Assembly: GCA_035286595.1 (NCBI GenBank)
Contig: DATEDA010000158.1
Coordinates: 1-64,000, forward strand
Direction: 5' to 3'
From: DATEDA01 sp035286595
GTDB taxonomy: Bacteria > Pseudomonadota > Gammaproteobacteria > Burkholderiales > SG8-39
DNA: 64,000 bases
Shown here one piece after another: positions 44,858 through 54,379 of the stretch. A program made the translations under genes and the position numbers. The notes under the pieces are model-generated. The model searched no databases, was not told where the DNA came from, and saw only the letters and a program-made list of their open reading frames with translations. Numbering within the stretch: the stretch's first letter is position 1; each line of letters starts with the position of its first letter.

Positions 44858-45867
44858 GCCGCCAACTCCTTTTGATTGTCGTAGCACGGGGATGGTTCTT
44901 GTTGCCCGAGCCTGGCGAGGAAGCGCTCGACCTCCGCGAGTTGCTCCTCGCACGACTCGAGCCGGTTCACCGTTGCGCGGAACTCGGCCGAGCCGGCGAG
45001 CCCCTTCGCGGTCCAGCCGATGTGCTTGCGCGCCACCTTGACGCCGGTCTCGCGCCCGTAGAACTCGTAGAGCTCCTCGAGGTGCGCGACCAGCGCTTCC
45101 CGGATCTCCCCCGCCGTGGGCGGCGCCGGCCTGCGCCCGGTCTCAAGGAAGTGCTCGATCTCCCGGAACAACCACGGCGCTCCCTGAGCCGCGCGCCCGA
45201 TCATGAGGCCGTCGGCCCCGGTGTAGTCGAGCACGCGCCTGGCGTCCTCGGGTGTCGTGATGTCGCCGTTCGCCACCACCGGCAGTCGCGTAGTCCGCTT
45301 CACCTCGCGGATGGTTTCGTACTCGGCGTGCCCCGCATACCCGCAGGCCCGGGTACGGCCGTGGATCGCGAGGAGGCGAACGCCGCTCTCCTCCGCGATC
45401 TTCGCGACGCGCACCGCGTTGCGGCGGTCGGGATCCCATCCGGTGCGGATCTTCAGCGTCACCGGGGTGTCGACGGCCTTCACGACCGCCCCCAGGATCC
45501 TCGCGACCAGCGACTCGTCGCGTAGCAGCGCCGACCCGGCGGCCTGGTTGCAGACCTTCTTCGCCGGGCAGCCCATGTTGATGTCGATGATCTGGGCCCC
45601 GCCGTCGACCTGGTCGCGGGCGGCCGCGGCCATCATCTCCGGGTCGGCGCCGGCGATCTGCACCGAGATCGGCGTCGTCTCGCCGCGATGATCCGTGCGG
45701 CGGCGCGACTTCTCGGTTGCGCGGAGCCGCGGGTTCGACGCCACCATCTCGGAGACCGCGAGCCCGGCCCCGAATCGCTTGCAGAGGCGGCGGAAGGGTC
45801 GATCCGTGACACCGGCCATCGGCGCGACGAAAAGATTATTCCGCAGCACGTGCGTGCCGATCCGCAT
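44854..45867 (-). CDS. dusB: tRNA-dihydrouridine synthase B
   Basis: 337 residues. 'VAPMAGVTDRPFRRLCKRFGAGLAVSEMV' is the FMN-barrel start, 'INMGCPAKKVCNQAAGSALL' holds the catalytic Cys, and 'HGRTRACGYAGHAEY', 'ANGDI' and 'DGLMIGRAAQGAPWLF' follow. It reduces uridine in tRNA. First gene of dusB-fis-(purH-purD-hemF). Confidence 0.96.
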   Translation of the reverse strand: MRIGTHVLRNNLFVAPMAGVTDRPFRRLCKRFGAGLAVSEMVASNPRLRATEKSRRRTDHRGETTPISVQIAGADPEMMAAAARDQVDGGAQIIDINMGCPAKKVCNQAAGSALLRDESLVARILGAVVKAVDTPVTLKIRTGWDPDRRNAVRVAKIAEESGVRLLAIHGRTRACGYAGHAEYETIREVKRTTRLPVVANGDITTPEDARRVLDYTGADGLMIGRAAQGAPWLFREIEHFLETGRRPAPPTAGEIREALVAHLEELYEFYGRETGVKVARKHIGWTAKGLAGSAEFRATVNRLESCEEQLAEVERFLARLGQQEPSPCYDNQKELAA

Positions 45868-45903
45868 GCGTCAAACGGGGGAATTTATTGTGAGAGGAGC
45901 GCG

Positions 45904-45932
45904 ATTCTACGCTCAAAATTTTCCGCTTGGAA
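45904..45932 (-). promoter_or_regulatory. Putative dusB-fis promoter with a Fis-like site in its spacer
   Basis: TTCCAA (45927-45932) and TAGAAT (45904-45909) are 17 bases apart on the minus strand; the -10 matches five of six. The spacer contains GCTCAAAATTTTCCG (plus strand 45911-45925), an AT-rich core close to the degenerate Fis consensus. The region 45868-46142 is otherwise gene-free and less GC-rich than the surroundings. Confidence 0.4.
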
Positions 45933-46142
45933 ACGAAATTGTGCGCTCCGCGCGACAAGAAACCGCAGCCTGCTAACGAGCGCGCCGCGCTCGCGCAGGC
46001 CGCGTCCATCAATCCGAAGAAAATACTGATTCACCGGAGATTTCCGCGCGAGTCTTCAAGTTGCGCTGGTCGCGCGAGGTCGGCGCGATGATTGCTTTCC
46101 GCGGCCGCGATGGAGAGCGGCGCGCGGCCGGCGCGCGGTGAG

Positions 46143-47300
46143 TCAGGGCGCGCCGCGAAGGCCGAGCATCATCCGCCGGGCGAACAGGCGGCGCGCCGGC
46201 GGGACGAGATCGAGCGCGACGAGCCCGAGACCGCGCGCGGCGCGCAGCGGCGGGCTCGGATCGCCGAAGATGCCGGCCAGGAAGTTGGTCACGCCGATCG
46301 CAGCGAGCCGGTCGACGCGCCGCCGCACGCGATACTCGGCGAGGAAGGCCTCGCCGCCCAGCAGTGCCGGCGCCGTGCGGCGGATCAGTGCGGCGAGCTC
46401 CGCCGCGTCGCGCAACCCGAGGTTGAGTCCCTGGCCGGCGACCGGGTGCAGCGTCTGAGCCGCGTTGCCGACCGCGACCGCCCTCGGCCCGGCGACATTG
46501 GAGCGCCGGAACACGAGCCGCAACGGAACGCCCGCGCGCGGTCCGGCGGCGATGAAGCGGCCGAGCCGATGGCCAAAGCGCGCGCCGAGCGACGCGAGGA
46601 AGCGCTCACCACTTGCCTCGAGCAGGCGGGCTGCCTCGCCGGCGCGCACCGTCCACACGAGCGCGGAGGCGCCGTCGGCGTCCGGGAGCAGCGCGAGCGG
46701 CCCGTCGTCGGTGAAACGCTCCCAGGCGGTACCGCGCCGCACGATCTCGGTGCGCACCTGGGCGATGATGGCCGTCTGACCGTAGTCCCGCATCGCGAGA
46801 TCGTCGCCGGCGATGTGACCGCCGTCGGCGAGCACGAGCAGCCGCGCCGCGATCTCCCTTCCCCCGTTGCCCGCGTCGACCACCACGCGGATCGCCTCGC
46901 CCTCGGCTCGCCACCCGACGACGTGCCCGGCGATGCGCTGCGCGGACGTGACCTCGGCCAGAACCGCAGCGAGCGCGCTGGCGTCGCAGACATAACCGAG
47001 CGCGGGCACGCCGTGGTCTTCCCGCCGGATGACGGTGCGCCCGAAGCCGCCGGCCTGGGAGACGTGGATCGTCTCGATCGGTGTCGCGGCGAACCGCCCG
47101 AACAGCCCGAAGCCCTCGAGAATCTGCCGGCTGCCGTGGGACAGGGCGATCGGTCGGAATGCGGCCGACGGCCGCGCCGCGGGCTCGACCAGCGCCACGT
47201 CGAGCCCGATCCCGCGCAGACCGAGCGCGACGGCGGCCCCGACCGGCCCGCCGCCGGCGATCAGGACATCGCACTCGCCGGCGCTCTCGATGGGTTTCAC
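46143..47300 (-). CDS. UbiH/UbiF/COQ6-type FAD-dependent ubiquinone hydroxylase
   Basis: 385 residues from a GTG overlapping the pepP stop (GTGA). FAD-binding GGGPVG near residue 15, the DG segment 'LLVLADGGHIAG', and 'AVAVGNAAQTLHPVAGQGLNLGLRD', a hallmark of ubiquinone-synthesis hydroxylases. It adds a hydroxyl to the polyprenyl ring. Which ring position (UbiH, UbiF, UbiI, UbiM) cannot be told. It follows pepP, as in many proteobacteria. The upstream extension in frame belongs to the pepP shadow. Confidence 0.9.
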   Translation of the reverse strand: MKPIESAGECDVLIAGGGPVGAAVALGLRGIGLDVALVEPAARPSAAFRPIALSHGSRQILEGFGLFGRFAATPIETIHVSQAGGFGRTVIRREDHGVPALGYVCDASALAAVLAEVTSAQRIAGHVVGWRAEGEAIRVVVDAGNGGREIAARLLVLADGGHIAGDDLAMRDYGQTAIIAQVRTEIVRRGTAWERFTDDGPLALLPDADGASALVWTVRAGEAARLLEASGERFLASLGARFGHRLGRFIAAGPRAGVPLRLVFRRSNVAGPRAVAVGNAAQTLHPVAGQGLNLGLRDAAELAALIRRTAPALLGGEAFLAEYRVRRRVDRLAAIGVTNFLAGIFGDPSPPLRAARGLGLVALDLVPPARRLFARRMMLGLRGAP

Positions 47301-48685
47301 TTCACCGCCCCCTTCGAGGCGGCAACTCCCCCGCTGCGCTTTGCGATCCCCTTCGACGACGGACCGCGGGTGTCGCGCATCACCGCCTCGATCTCGTCGA
47401 TGCGCTTCGGCGCGGCCCGGGTCAGGATTTCGCAACCCGCGGCGTTGACCACCACGTCGTCCTCGATGCGGACGCCGATGTTCCAGAAGTGTTCCGGCAC
47501 GCCCTCGCCCGGTCGCACGTAGCAGCCCGGCTCGACGGTGAGCGCCATGCCGGGCTCGAGCGGCTTCCACTCCCCCCGCTCCTTGTACTCGCCGACGTCG
47601 TGCACGTCGAGCCCGAGCCAATGACCGGTCCGGTGCATGTAGAAGCGCTTGTAGTCCTCCTTCTCCAGCACCTCCTCGAGCGTGCCCTGGCACAGGCCCA
47701 GGTCCACGAACCCCCGTGCGAGCACCTTGACCGCGGCGTCATGCGGCGCGTTCCACGGGGCGCCGGGCCTGACGGCCGCGATCGCCTCCGCCTGCGCGGC
47801 CAGCACCAGCTCGTAGATGGCGGCCTGCGGGCCGCTGAACCTCCCGTTCACCGGGAACGTCCGGGTGATGTCGGACGCATAGCCGTCGAGCTCGCACCCG
47901 GCGTCGATCAGCAGGAGCTCGCCGTCCCCGAGGCGCCGATCGTTGTTCCTATAGTGTAGGACGCAGGCGTTCGGGCCCCCCGCGACGATCGGCCAGTAGG
48001 CCGGGAACTGCGCGCCGCGGCGTCGGAACTCGTACAGCAGCTCGGCCTCGATCTCGTACTCCATCATCCCGGGCCGCGCCGCCTGCATCGCGCGCACGTG
48101 CGCGCCGGTGGAGATCGCGGCGGCGCGGCGCATCACCGCGAGTTCGTACTCGTCCTTCACGAGCCGCATTGCGTCGAGGATCACGCGCAGGTCGCGGATC
48201 TCCGCGGGGGCCGTGACGCCGGTCCGGGCGAGCGCGCGCACCTCGTTCAGCCAGCCCAGGATCCGGGCGTCCCACGCGGGGTCCATGCCGGGCGCGTAGT
48301 GGAGCCGCGGTTGATCCGCCATCAGGCGCGGCAGCTCCTCGTCGAGCTTGGCGATCGGGTGCGCGGCGTCGAAGCCGAACGCTTCGCGCGCCGCCTCGGG
48401 GCCGTGCCGGAAGCCCTCCCAGAGCTCGCGCTCGGGGTGCTTCTCGCGGCAGAACAGGATCGACCTCGGCTCGGCACCGGCAACGAGCACGAGGACCGCT
48501 TCGGGCTCCGGGAAGCCGGTCAGGTAGTAGAAGTAGCTGTCGAAGCGATACAGGTAGTCGCTGTCCCGGCTGCGCAGCCGCTCCGGCGCCGTGGGCAGGA
48601 TCGCGATGCCCGCCCCCATGCGCTCGAGCACGGCGGCGCGGCGAGCGCGGTAGGGCGTGATGTCGGTCATCGGTTCTCGGGTCAC
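47297..48685 (-). CDS. pepP: Xaa-Pro aminopeptidase
   Basis: 462 residues from GTG 48685, chosen because GGAGG (48693-48697) is seven bases upstream; ATG 48670 is the alternative. The M24 pitta-bread metal ligands are in LLIDAGCELDGYASDITRTFP (two Asp), HRTGHWLGLDVHD (His), 'MALTVEPGCYV' (Glu) and 'VRIEDDVVV' (Glu). It cleaves N-terminal residues before proline. The last ~20 residues (GPSSKGIAKRSGGVAASKG) look added on: they are encoded by a repeat-like tract related, in inverse orientation, to the end of plsC. Confidence 0.95.
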   Translation of the reverse strand: MTREPMTDITPYRARRAAVLERMGAGIAILPTAPERLRSRDSDYLYRFDSYFYYLTGFPEPEAVLVLVAGAEPRSILFCREKHPERELWEGFRHGPEAAREAFGFDAAHPIAKLDEELPRLMADQPRLHYAPGMDPAWDARILGWLNEVRALARTGVTAPAEIRDLRVILDAMRLVKDEYELAVMRRAAAISTGAHVRAMQAARPGMMEYEIEAELLYEFRRRGAQFPAYWPIVAGGPNACVLHYRNNDRRLGDGELLLIDAGCELDGYASDITRTFPVNGRFSGPQAAIYELVLAAQAEAIAAVRPGAPWNAPHDAAVKVLARGFVDLGLCQGTLEEVLEKEDYKRFYMHRTGHWLGLDVHDVGEYKERGEWKPLEPGMALTVEPGCYVRPGEGVPEHFWNIGVRIEDDVVVNAAGCEILTRAAPKRIDEIEAVMRDTRGPSSKGIAKRSGGVAASKGAVK

Positions 48686-48788
48686 CTCGAAACCTCCAGC
48701 CTTCGAATTCTCGGTCCCCGCCGGCTGCCGAGCAAGTGAGCCCGGCCCGCTCGTTCGCCCGCAGCGTGATCCTGTGCACCGGGCCGGC

Positions 48789-49466
48789 TCATCCACGGCC
48801 CGCCTTCAGCTCGGCATCGAGCGCCGCGAGCCGTTCGGGCGTCCCGATGTCGAGCCAGCGGCCACGAAAGAGCTCGCCGGTGACGCGACCGCGCGCCGCC
48901 GCCTCGCGAAGGAGCGGCGCGAGCGGCGCCCGAGTCCCGCGCGCGACGGCGGCGAAGAGCGCCGGCCGATAGACGCCGATGCCGCTGAAGGTCAGCATCG
49001 GCGCGCCCGCGTTCGCGACGCGCCCGTCCGACAGCGCGAAGTCGCCGCCGGGATGATGCGACGGGTTGTCGACCAGCACCAGATGCGCCAGGGCGTCGTC
49101 GTTCAGGACCGCTCGCAGACGCGCGAACGGGAAGTCGGTGTGGAGATCGGCGTTCACCGCGAGGAACGGCGCTTCGCCCAGGAGCGGCATCGCGTTTGCG
49201 ATGCCGCCCGCGGTCTCGAGCGCCTCGGGCTCGTGGGAGTACCGGATGCGGACGCCGAAGCGCGCGCCGTCGCCGAGGGCCGCCTCGATCATCCACCCGA
49301 GCTGGGCGTGATTGAGCACCAGCTCCTCGAAGCCCGTTGCCGCGAGGCGCTCGAGCAGCCACGCGACCACCGGCTTGCCACCGGCCGGAAGCAGCGCCTT
49401 CGGCGTCGCGTCGGTGAGCGGACGCATCCGCTCGCCTCTACCCGCCGCCAGGAGCATGACTCTCAT
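48789..49466 (-). CDS. murU: MurNAc-alpha-1-phosphate uridylyltransferase
   Basis: 225 residues. The nucleotidyltransferase signature is LAAGRGERMRPLTDATPKALLPAGGKP, followed by 'LVLNHAQLGWMIE', 'ETAGGIANAMPLLGEAPFLAVNADL' and the C-terminal 'WLDIGTPERLAAL'. MurU makes UDP-MurNAc in the peptidoglycan recycling bypass. It follows amgK with one base between, the standard pairing, which raises confidence over a generic sugar nucleotidyltransferase. Confidence 0.93.
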   Translation of the reverse strand: MRVMLLAAGRGERMRPLTDATPKALLPAGGKPVVAWLLERLAATGFEELVLNHAQLGWMIEAALGDGARFGVRIRYSHEPEALETAGGIANAMPLLGEAPFLAVNADLHTDFPFARLRAVLNDDALAHLVLVDNPSHHPGGDFALSDGRVANAGAPMLTFSGIGVYRPALFAAVARGTRAPLAPLLREAAARGRVTGELFRGRWLDIGTPERLAALDAELKAGRG

Positions 49467-49467
49467 G

Positions 49468-50514
49468 TCAGAACGTGTGGCGCACTTCGGGCGTCCGCCC
49501 CTCGACCTCGTCGAGGAGCCGGGCGAGCGGGGCGAGCGCGCGGTAGCGCTCCACGACCGGGCGGACGTAGCCGAGGAAGCGCGGCGTGTCCGCGAGATAT
49601 TGCCGCTTGCCGTCGCGATACGCGAGGCGGGCGAAGATGCCGGCCACCTTCAGGTGGCGCTGCAGTCCCATCCACTCGAGGTCGCGCCAGAACCGGCTGA
49701 AGTCCGGGTCCACCGGCAGGCCGCCGCGGCGCGCCTTCTCCCAGTAGCGGATCGTCCAGTCGAGCACCCGCTCCTCGTCCCAGCTGAGAAACGCGTCCTT
49801 GAAGAGGCACGCGACGTCGTAGGTGATCGGGCCGTACACTGCGTCCTGGAAATCGAGGATGCCGGGGTTCGGCTCGCAGACCATCAGGTTGCGCGGCATG
49901 TAGTCGCGATGCACGTAGACCTTCGGCTGCGCCAGGTTGGAACCGATGATCAGCGCGAAGGCGCGGTCGAGCACCTCGCGGCTCCGCGGCGTCAGCGTCA
50001 CCCCGAGGTGCCGGCCGAGGTACCACTCGGGGAACAGCTCGAGCTCGCGGCGCAGCAGGGTCGCGGCATAGGGCGGAAGCTCTCCGGGTCGCGTCGCGAG
50101 CTGCCACTTGACCAGCGCATCGGTCGCGTCGCCGAACAGCCGGGCGGGGAGCGCGTCGCCGGAGGCGCGCTGCAGGGACTCGAGGTAGGTCGTCGAGCCG
50201 AGGTCGGTGAGCAGCAGGAACCCCTGCTCGAGGTCCTGCGCGAGCACGCGCGGCGCATTGAGACCGGCGCCGGCGAGGAGCCCGGCGACGTGGACGAACG
50301 GTCGGCAATCCTCGCGCTCGGGCGGCGCGTCCATCACGATGAACGTCGCGGGTGCGTCGCGCTCGGGCGCGACGCGGAAGTAACGCCGGAAGCTCGCGTC
50401 CGCCGAAGCGGGCGTGAGCGCGACGCGAGTGTCCGGGTAACGGCCGGCGAGCCAGCGCTCGAGCTGCGCGATGCGGTCCATCCTGGCGTCGAGATTCCCG
50501 ATCGGCGTTGCCAT
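49468..50514 (-). CDS. amgK: N-acetylmuramate/N-acetylglucosamine kinase (aminoglycoside-phosphotransferase fold)
   Basis: 348 residues from ATG 50514. 'ASADASFRRYFRV' is the family glycine/phosphate loop, 'FIVMDAPPEREDCRPFVHVAGLL', the catalytic loop 'VYVHRDYMPRNLMV' and 'ILDFQDAVYGPITYDVACLFKDAFL' with the metal Asp. AmgK phosphorylates MurNAc at the anomeric carbon for MurU. Divergent from lptD with 56 bases between, so envelope assembly and wall recycling share a control region. Confidence 0.93.
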   Translation of the reverse strand: MATPIGNLDARMDRIAQLERWLAGRYPDTRVALTPASADASFRRYFRVAPERDAPATFIVMDAPPEREDCRPFVHVAGLLAGAGLNAPRVLAQDLEQGFLLLTDLGSTTYLESLQRASGDALPARLFGDATDALVKWQLATRPGELPPYAATLLRRELELFPEWYLGRHLGVTLTPRSREVLDRAFALIIGSNLAQPKVYVHRDYMPRNLMVCEPNPGILDFQDAVYGPITYDVACLFKDAFLSWDEERVLDWTIRYWEKARRGGLPVDPDFSRFWRDLEWMGLQRHLKVAGIFARLAYRDGKRQYLADTPRFLGYVRPVVERYRALAPLARLLDEVEGRTPEVRHTF

Positions 50515-50570
50515 GGCTCGGCGATTGTGCGATTTTAGCGGCCAAAAGAAGGGCCCGGTCGGTTGCGTTG

Positions 50571-53012
50571 ATGCCTCTTCCCGTACTTCGCGCCGCGGCG
50601 GCTGCGGCCGTTCTCGCGTTCGTCTGCGCTGCGGCCACGGGCGGGCGCGCGCACGCGCAGGCGCAGGGCCTGAGGCTCGAGCGCTCGCTCGGCGCGGCAC
50701 CGAGCGGCCGTGGCGAGGATCTCCCGACGTTCGTCACCGCCGACCGCATCCAGGGGCTCGGCTCGGCCGAGGTCGAGGCGATCGGCGACGTCGAGCTGCG
50801 GCGCGGCGACACGTCGCTCCGTGCCGACCGCCTCAAGTACTTCCAGGACACCGACGAGGTGGAGGCGACCGGCAACGTGCGCATCCGGATCGGGGAGGAC
50901 GAGGTGACCGGTCCGCGCCTGCGGCTGCGGATCGGGGACACGACGGGCATCTTCGAGAGCCCGAGCTTCCAGCTCGCGCCGCGCGAGGTGCGTTCGCGGC
51001 TCAAGCAGGGTCTGCCCGCGGGGCCGACGACCACCGCGACCGAGGCCACAGGCCTGCGCGTGACCACGGAGGGCCGCGGCGAGGCGAAGGCGTTCCGGTT
51101 CGAAGGCGAGGAGCGCTATCGAGTCACCGACGGCACGTTCACGACCTGCCGCCCCGGGCAGGACGACTGGTTCATCCAGGCGGGCGAACTCGATCTCGAC
51201 ATGGATCGCGAGGTCGGCACCGCGCGCGACGCGCGCCTCACGTTCCTCGGATTGACGACGCCCAAGATCCCGTGGTTCGACTTCTCGCTGAACAACGAGC
51301 GCAAGACCGGGTTCCTGCCCCCGGGCTTCGGCCTGCAGAACGCGTCCGGGGCGCAGATCATTCTCCCGTTCTACTGGAACATCGCGCCGAACTACGACGC
51401 GACGATCACGACCCGCTACATGACCCAGCGCGGGGTCCAGTTCCTCAACGAGTTCCGCTTCCTGCAGCCGCAGTTCGTGGGCACCGCGCGCTACGACTTC
51501 CTGCCCGACGACAGGGTCCTCAACGAGTACCGTTACTTTGCCGGGTTCGACACCAACTGGAACCTCCAGAACGGCTGGTACGGGCTGATCAACTACCAGC
51601 GGGTCTCCGACGACAACTACTTCCGCGACCTCTCGACGCGGCTCGCGGTCGCCACGCAGACCAACCTGCCGCAGCAGGCGGTGGTCAACTACGTCGCGCC
51701 CTCCGGCTGGTGGAGCACGGCCGCGAACTACCAGCGCTTCCAGACCCTCCAGGATCCGCAGAACCCGGTCCCGATCCCCTACTGGCGCGAGCCGCAGCTC
51801 ACGCTGAACGCGCTCCGGCAGACGGTCGGCGGTCTGGACGCCGGTTTCCAGGGCGAGTACGTGTACTTCGGCAACAGCGCATTGGTCCCGACCGGGCAGC
51901 GGGCCACGGCGTACCCCTATGTCGCGTGGCCGCAAAACGCCTCCTATGGCTATTTCACGCCGAAGGTCGGCGTGAGCGCCACCGGCTACGACCTCGCCAC
52001 CCTCGGCGGCTTCCAGGACAAGTCGGTGAGCCGTGTCCTGCCGATCGCGAGCCTCGACACCGGGCTTTTTTTTGATCGGCCCACGCGCCTGTTCGGGACC
52101 GACTACCTCCAGACGCTGGAGCCGCGCGTCTATTATCTGTACGTGCCGTTCCGCGATCAGACCCAGATCCCGGTGTTCGACACGACCAACGCGGACTTCA
52201 ACTACTCGCAGCTCTTCCAGGAAAACGCCTTCGTCGGCGGCGACCGGATCTCGAACGCGAACCAGGTGTCGGTCGCCGCGACCTCGCGCTTCATTCGTCC
52301 GAGCAACGGCCAGGAGCTCGCCCGCGCGATCATCGGCCAGCGCTACTATTTCACCCCGCAGAAGGTGTTCATCCCCGGCTTGCCGGTGCGCACCGAGAAC
52401 ATCTCGCCGCTCATCATGGACGTCAGCGGCCGGATCGCGCAGAACTGGACGGCGAACGTCGGCATGCAGTACCAGTTCGGCAGCACCGGGGGCGTCGCGC
52501 AGTCGGTCGTGGGCGTCCGCTATTCACCGGCCCCGGCCGCCGTGGCGAGCGCGGCGTACCGCTACACCAACCAGCAGCTCACCGCCGGGGTCGGGAACAT
52601 CCAGAGCCTGGATGTCGCGGCGCAGTGGCCGCTCGGCCGCGGCGTCTACGGCGTCGCGCGGGTCAACTACGACTTCGTCGGCAAGAAGGTGGTCGAGTCG
52701 CTCGCGGGCCTCGAATATAATGCCGGCTGCTGGATCATCCGCGCGGTGGCGAGCCGCTTCCAGACCGCCACGGCGCAGGAGACGACGCTGTTCTACATAC
52801 AACTGGAGTTCAACGGGCTCGCCCGGATCGGCTCCAACCCGCTCGAAGCGCTTCGCCGCAGCATTCCAGGGTACACGCTCATCAACCAGTCGACGCCCGA
52901 CAGCCGCACGTACGACCTCGGGGCGATCGGTGCGGGCGAGCCCCCCGCGACCGGGATGTCGGTGTCGCCGATCCGCTCCGACGTGCCGTCGGCGTACCGT
53001 TCCTACGAGTGA
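50571..53012 (+). CDS. lptD: LPS-assembly outer-membrane protein LptD
   Basis: 813 residues. A signal peptide covers ~1-30 (ending GGRAHAQ). An OstA/LptA-like beta-jellyroll lies around residues 50-200 (TADRIQGLGSAEVEAIGDVELRRGD). A C-terminal beta-barrel with alternating aromatic strands follows (e.g. 'YDATITTRYMTQRGVQFLNEFRFL'). Cys193 (TTCRPG) and Cys720 (NAGCW) can form the interdomain disulfide; the extra adjacent Cys of E. coli is absent. It inserts LPS into the outer leaflet with LptE. First of lptD-surA-pdxA-rsmA, all overlapping or nearly so. Confidence 0.96.
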   Translation: MPLPVLRAAAAAAVLAFVCAAATGGRAHAQAQGLRLERSLGAAPSGRGEDLPTFVTADRIQGLGSAEVEAIGDVELRRGDTSLRADRLKYFQDTDEVEATGNVRIRIGEDEVTGPRLRLRIGDTTGIFESPSFQLAPREVRSRLKQGLPAGPTTTATEATGLRVTTEGRGEAKAFRFEGEERYRVTDGTFTTCRPGQDDWFIQAGELDLDMDREVGTARDARLTFLGLTTPKIPWFDFSLNNERKTGFLPPGFGLQNASGAQIILPFYWNIAPNYDATITTRYMTQRGVQFLNEFRFLQPQFVGTARYDFLPDDRVLNEYRYFAGFDTNWNLQNGWYGLINYQRVSDDNYFRDLSTRLAVATQTNLPQQAVVNYVAPSGWWSTAANYQRFQTLQDPQNPVPIPYWREPQLTLNALRQTVGGLDAGFQGEYVYFGNSALVPTGQRATAYPYVAWPQNASYGYFTPKVGVSATGYDLATLGGFQDKSVSRVLPIASLDTGLFFDRPTRLFGTDYLQTLEPRVYYLYVPFRDQTQIPVFDTTNADFNYSQLFQENAFVGGDRISNANQVSVAATSRFIRPSNGQELARAIIGQRYYFTPQKVFIPGLPVRTENISPLIMDVSGRIAQNWTANVGMQYQFGSTGGVAQSVVGVRYSPAPAAVASAAYRYTNQQLTAGVGNIQSLDVAAQWPLGRGVYGVARVNYDFVGKKVVESLAGLEYNAGCWIIRAVASRFQTATAQETTLFYIQLEFNGLARIGSNPLEALRRSIPGYTLINQSTPDSRTYDLGAIGAGEPPATGMSVSPIRSDVPSAYRSYE

Positions 53013-54370
53013 CGATGAAGCGCGCGCTTTCAATGCTGCTGCTCGGGTGCCTGGCGGGAGGCGCGGCGGCCCAGTTCCGGGTCCCCGGTTTCCAGACCGC
53101 CCCGCCGGGCCCGGCCGTGCCGGCGAAGCCGGCGCCGGCCCGCGGGCCGCAGCTGATCGACCGCATCGTCGCCGTCGTGAACACCGAGGTGATCACGCAG
53201 CGCGACCTCGCGGAACGGATCACGCTGGTTGGAACGCAGCTCAAGCGGCAGGGCACGCCGCCGCCGCTCCCCGAAGTGCTCGAGCGCCAGGTCCTCGAGC
53301 GGATGATCATGGACCGCGCGCAGATTCAGTTCGCGCGCGACACCGGCGTGCGCGTCGACGACCTTCAGGTCGACCGCACCATGCAGCTGATCGCCGAGAA
53401 CAACAAGCTGACGCTCGCCGATTTCCGCCGCACGCTCGAGCGCGAGGGCGTGTCGTTCGACCGCTTCCGCGAGGACATCCGCAACGAGATCGTGATCTCG
53501 CGGCTGCGCGAGCGCGAGGTCGACAGCAAGATCCAGATCGGCGAGAGCGAGATCGAGAACTTCCTCCAGGAGCTGCAGGCGGGCGACGCCGGCACCCAGT
53601 TCGACCTCTCGCACATCCTGGTGCGCGTCCCCGAGAGCGCGAGCCCGGAACAGGTCGACGCGCGGCTGCGGCGTGCCCAGGAAGCGCTCGCCAAGGCGCG
53701 CGGCGGCGCCGACTTCGCGCAGCTCGCGGTCAGCTACTCCGATGCGCCGGACGCGCTCAAGGGCGGCGGCATGGGCTGGCGCGAGCGCGACCGGCTGCCG
53801 GAGCTCTTCGCCGAGGCGCTCGTCAAGCTGAAGCCCGGCGAAGTGAGCGATGTCCTGCGCAGCCCCGCGGGTTTCCACATCGTCAGGCTCAACGACCGGC
53901 GCGGCGGTGGCGGGTCGTTCATGGCCGAGCAGACGCGCGCGCGGCACATCCTCGCGCGCGTGAGCGAGCTCGTGTCCGAAACCGAGGCGCGGCGCAAGAT
54001 CACGGTGCTGCGCCAGCGCATCGCCGAGGGCACGAGCTTCGCCGAGCTCGCGCGGCTGAACTCCGACGACACCGCCTCCGCGCAACGGGGCGGCGAGCTC
54101 GGCTGGACGGTGCCCGGCGACCTGGTGCCGGAGTTCGAGCGCGCGATGAACGCGCTGAAGATCGGCGAGCTGTCGCAACCGGTGCGCACGCCGTTCGGGT
54201 ACCACATCATCCAGGTCGAGGAGCGACGGACCGCCGACCTCGCCGCGGACCGCAAGCGCATCGAGGCGCGCCGGGTGCTGCGCGACCGCCGGGCCGACGA
54301 GGCGTACCAGGAATGGCTCCGGCAGCTCCGGGACCGCTCCTACGTCGACTACCGGCTGGAAGAGCGGTGA
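53009..54370 (+). CDS. surA: Periplasmic chaperone/peptidyl-prolyl isomerase SurA
   Basis: 453 residues. The signal peptide is KRALSMLLLGCLAGGAAA. The SurA N-domain (IDRIVAVVNTEVITQRDLAERI) is followed by two parvulin domains starting near 'FDLSHILVRVPE' and 'TRARHILARVSEL', each with the PpiC pattern (GGGMGWRERDRLPELF; GGELGWTVPGDLVPEF). It delivers barrel proteins such as LptD to the Bam complex. GTG 53009 overlaps the lptD stop; ATG 53015 is a two-codon-shorter alternative. Confidence 0.96.
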   Translation: MTMKRALSMLLLGCLAGGAAAQFRVPGFQTAPPGPAVPAKPAPARGPQLIDRIVAVVNTEVITQRDLAERITLVGTQLKRQGTPPPLPEVLERQVLERMIMDRAQIQFARDTGVRVDDLQVDRTMQLIAENNKLTLADFRRTLEREGVSFDRFREDIRNEIVISRLREREVDSKIQIGESEIENFLQELQAGDAGTQFDLSHILVRVPESASPEQVDARLRRAQEALAKARGGADFAQLAVSYSDAPDALKGGGMGWRERDRLPELFAEALVKLKPGEVSDVLRSPAGFHIVRLNDRRGGGGSFMAEQTRARHILARVSELVSETEARRKITVLRQRIAEGTSFAELARLNSDDTASAQRGGELGWTVPGDLVPEFERAMNALKIGELSQPVRTPFGYHIIQVEERRTADLAADRKRIEARRVLRDRRADEAYQEWLRQLRDRSYVDYRLEER

Positions 54371-54379
54371 TGCCCGGTG

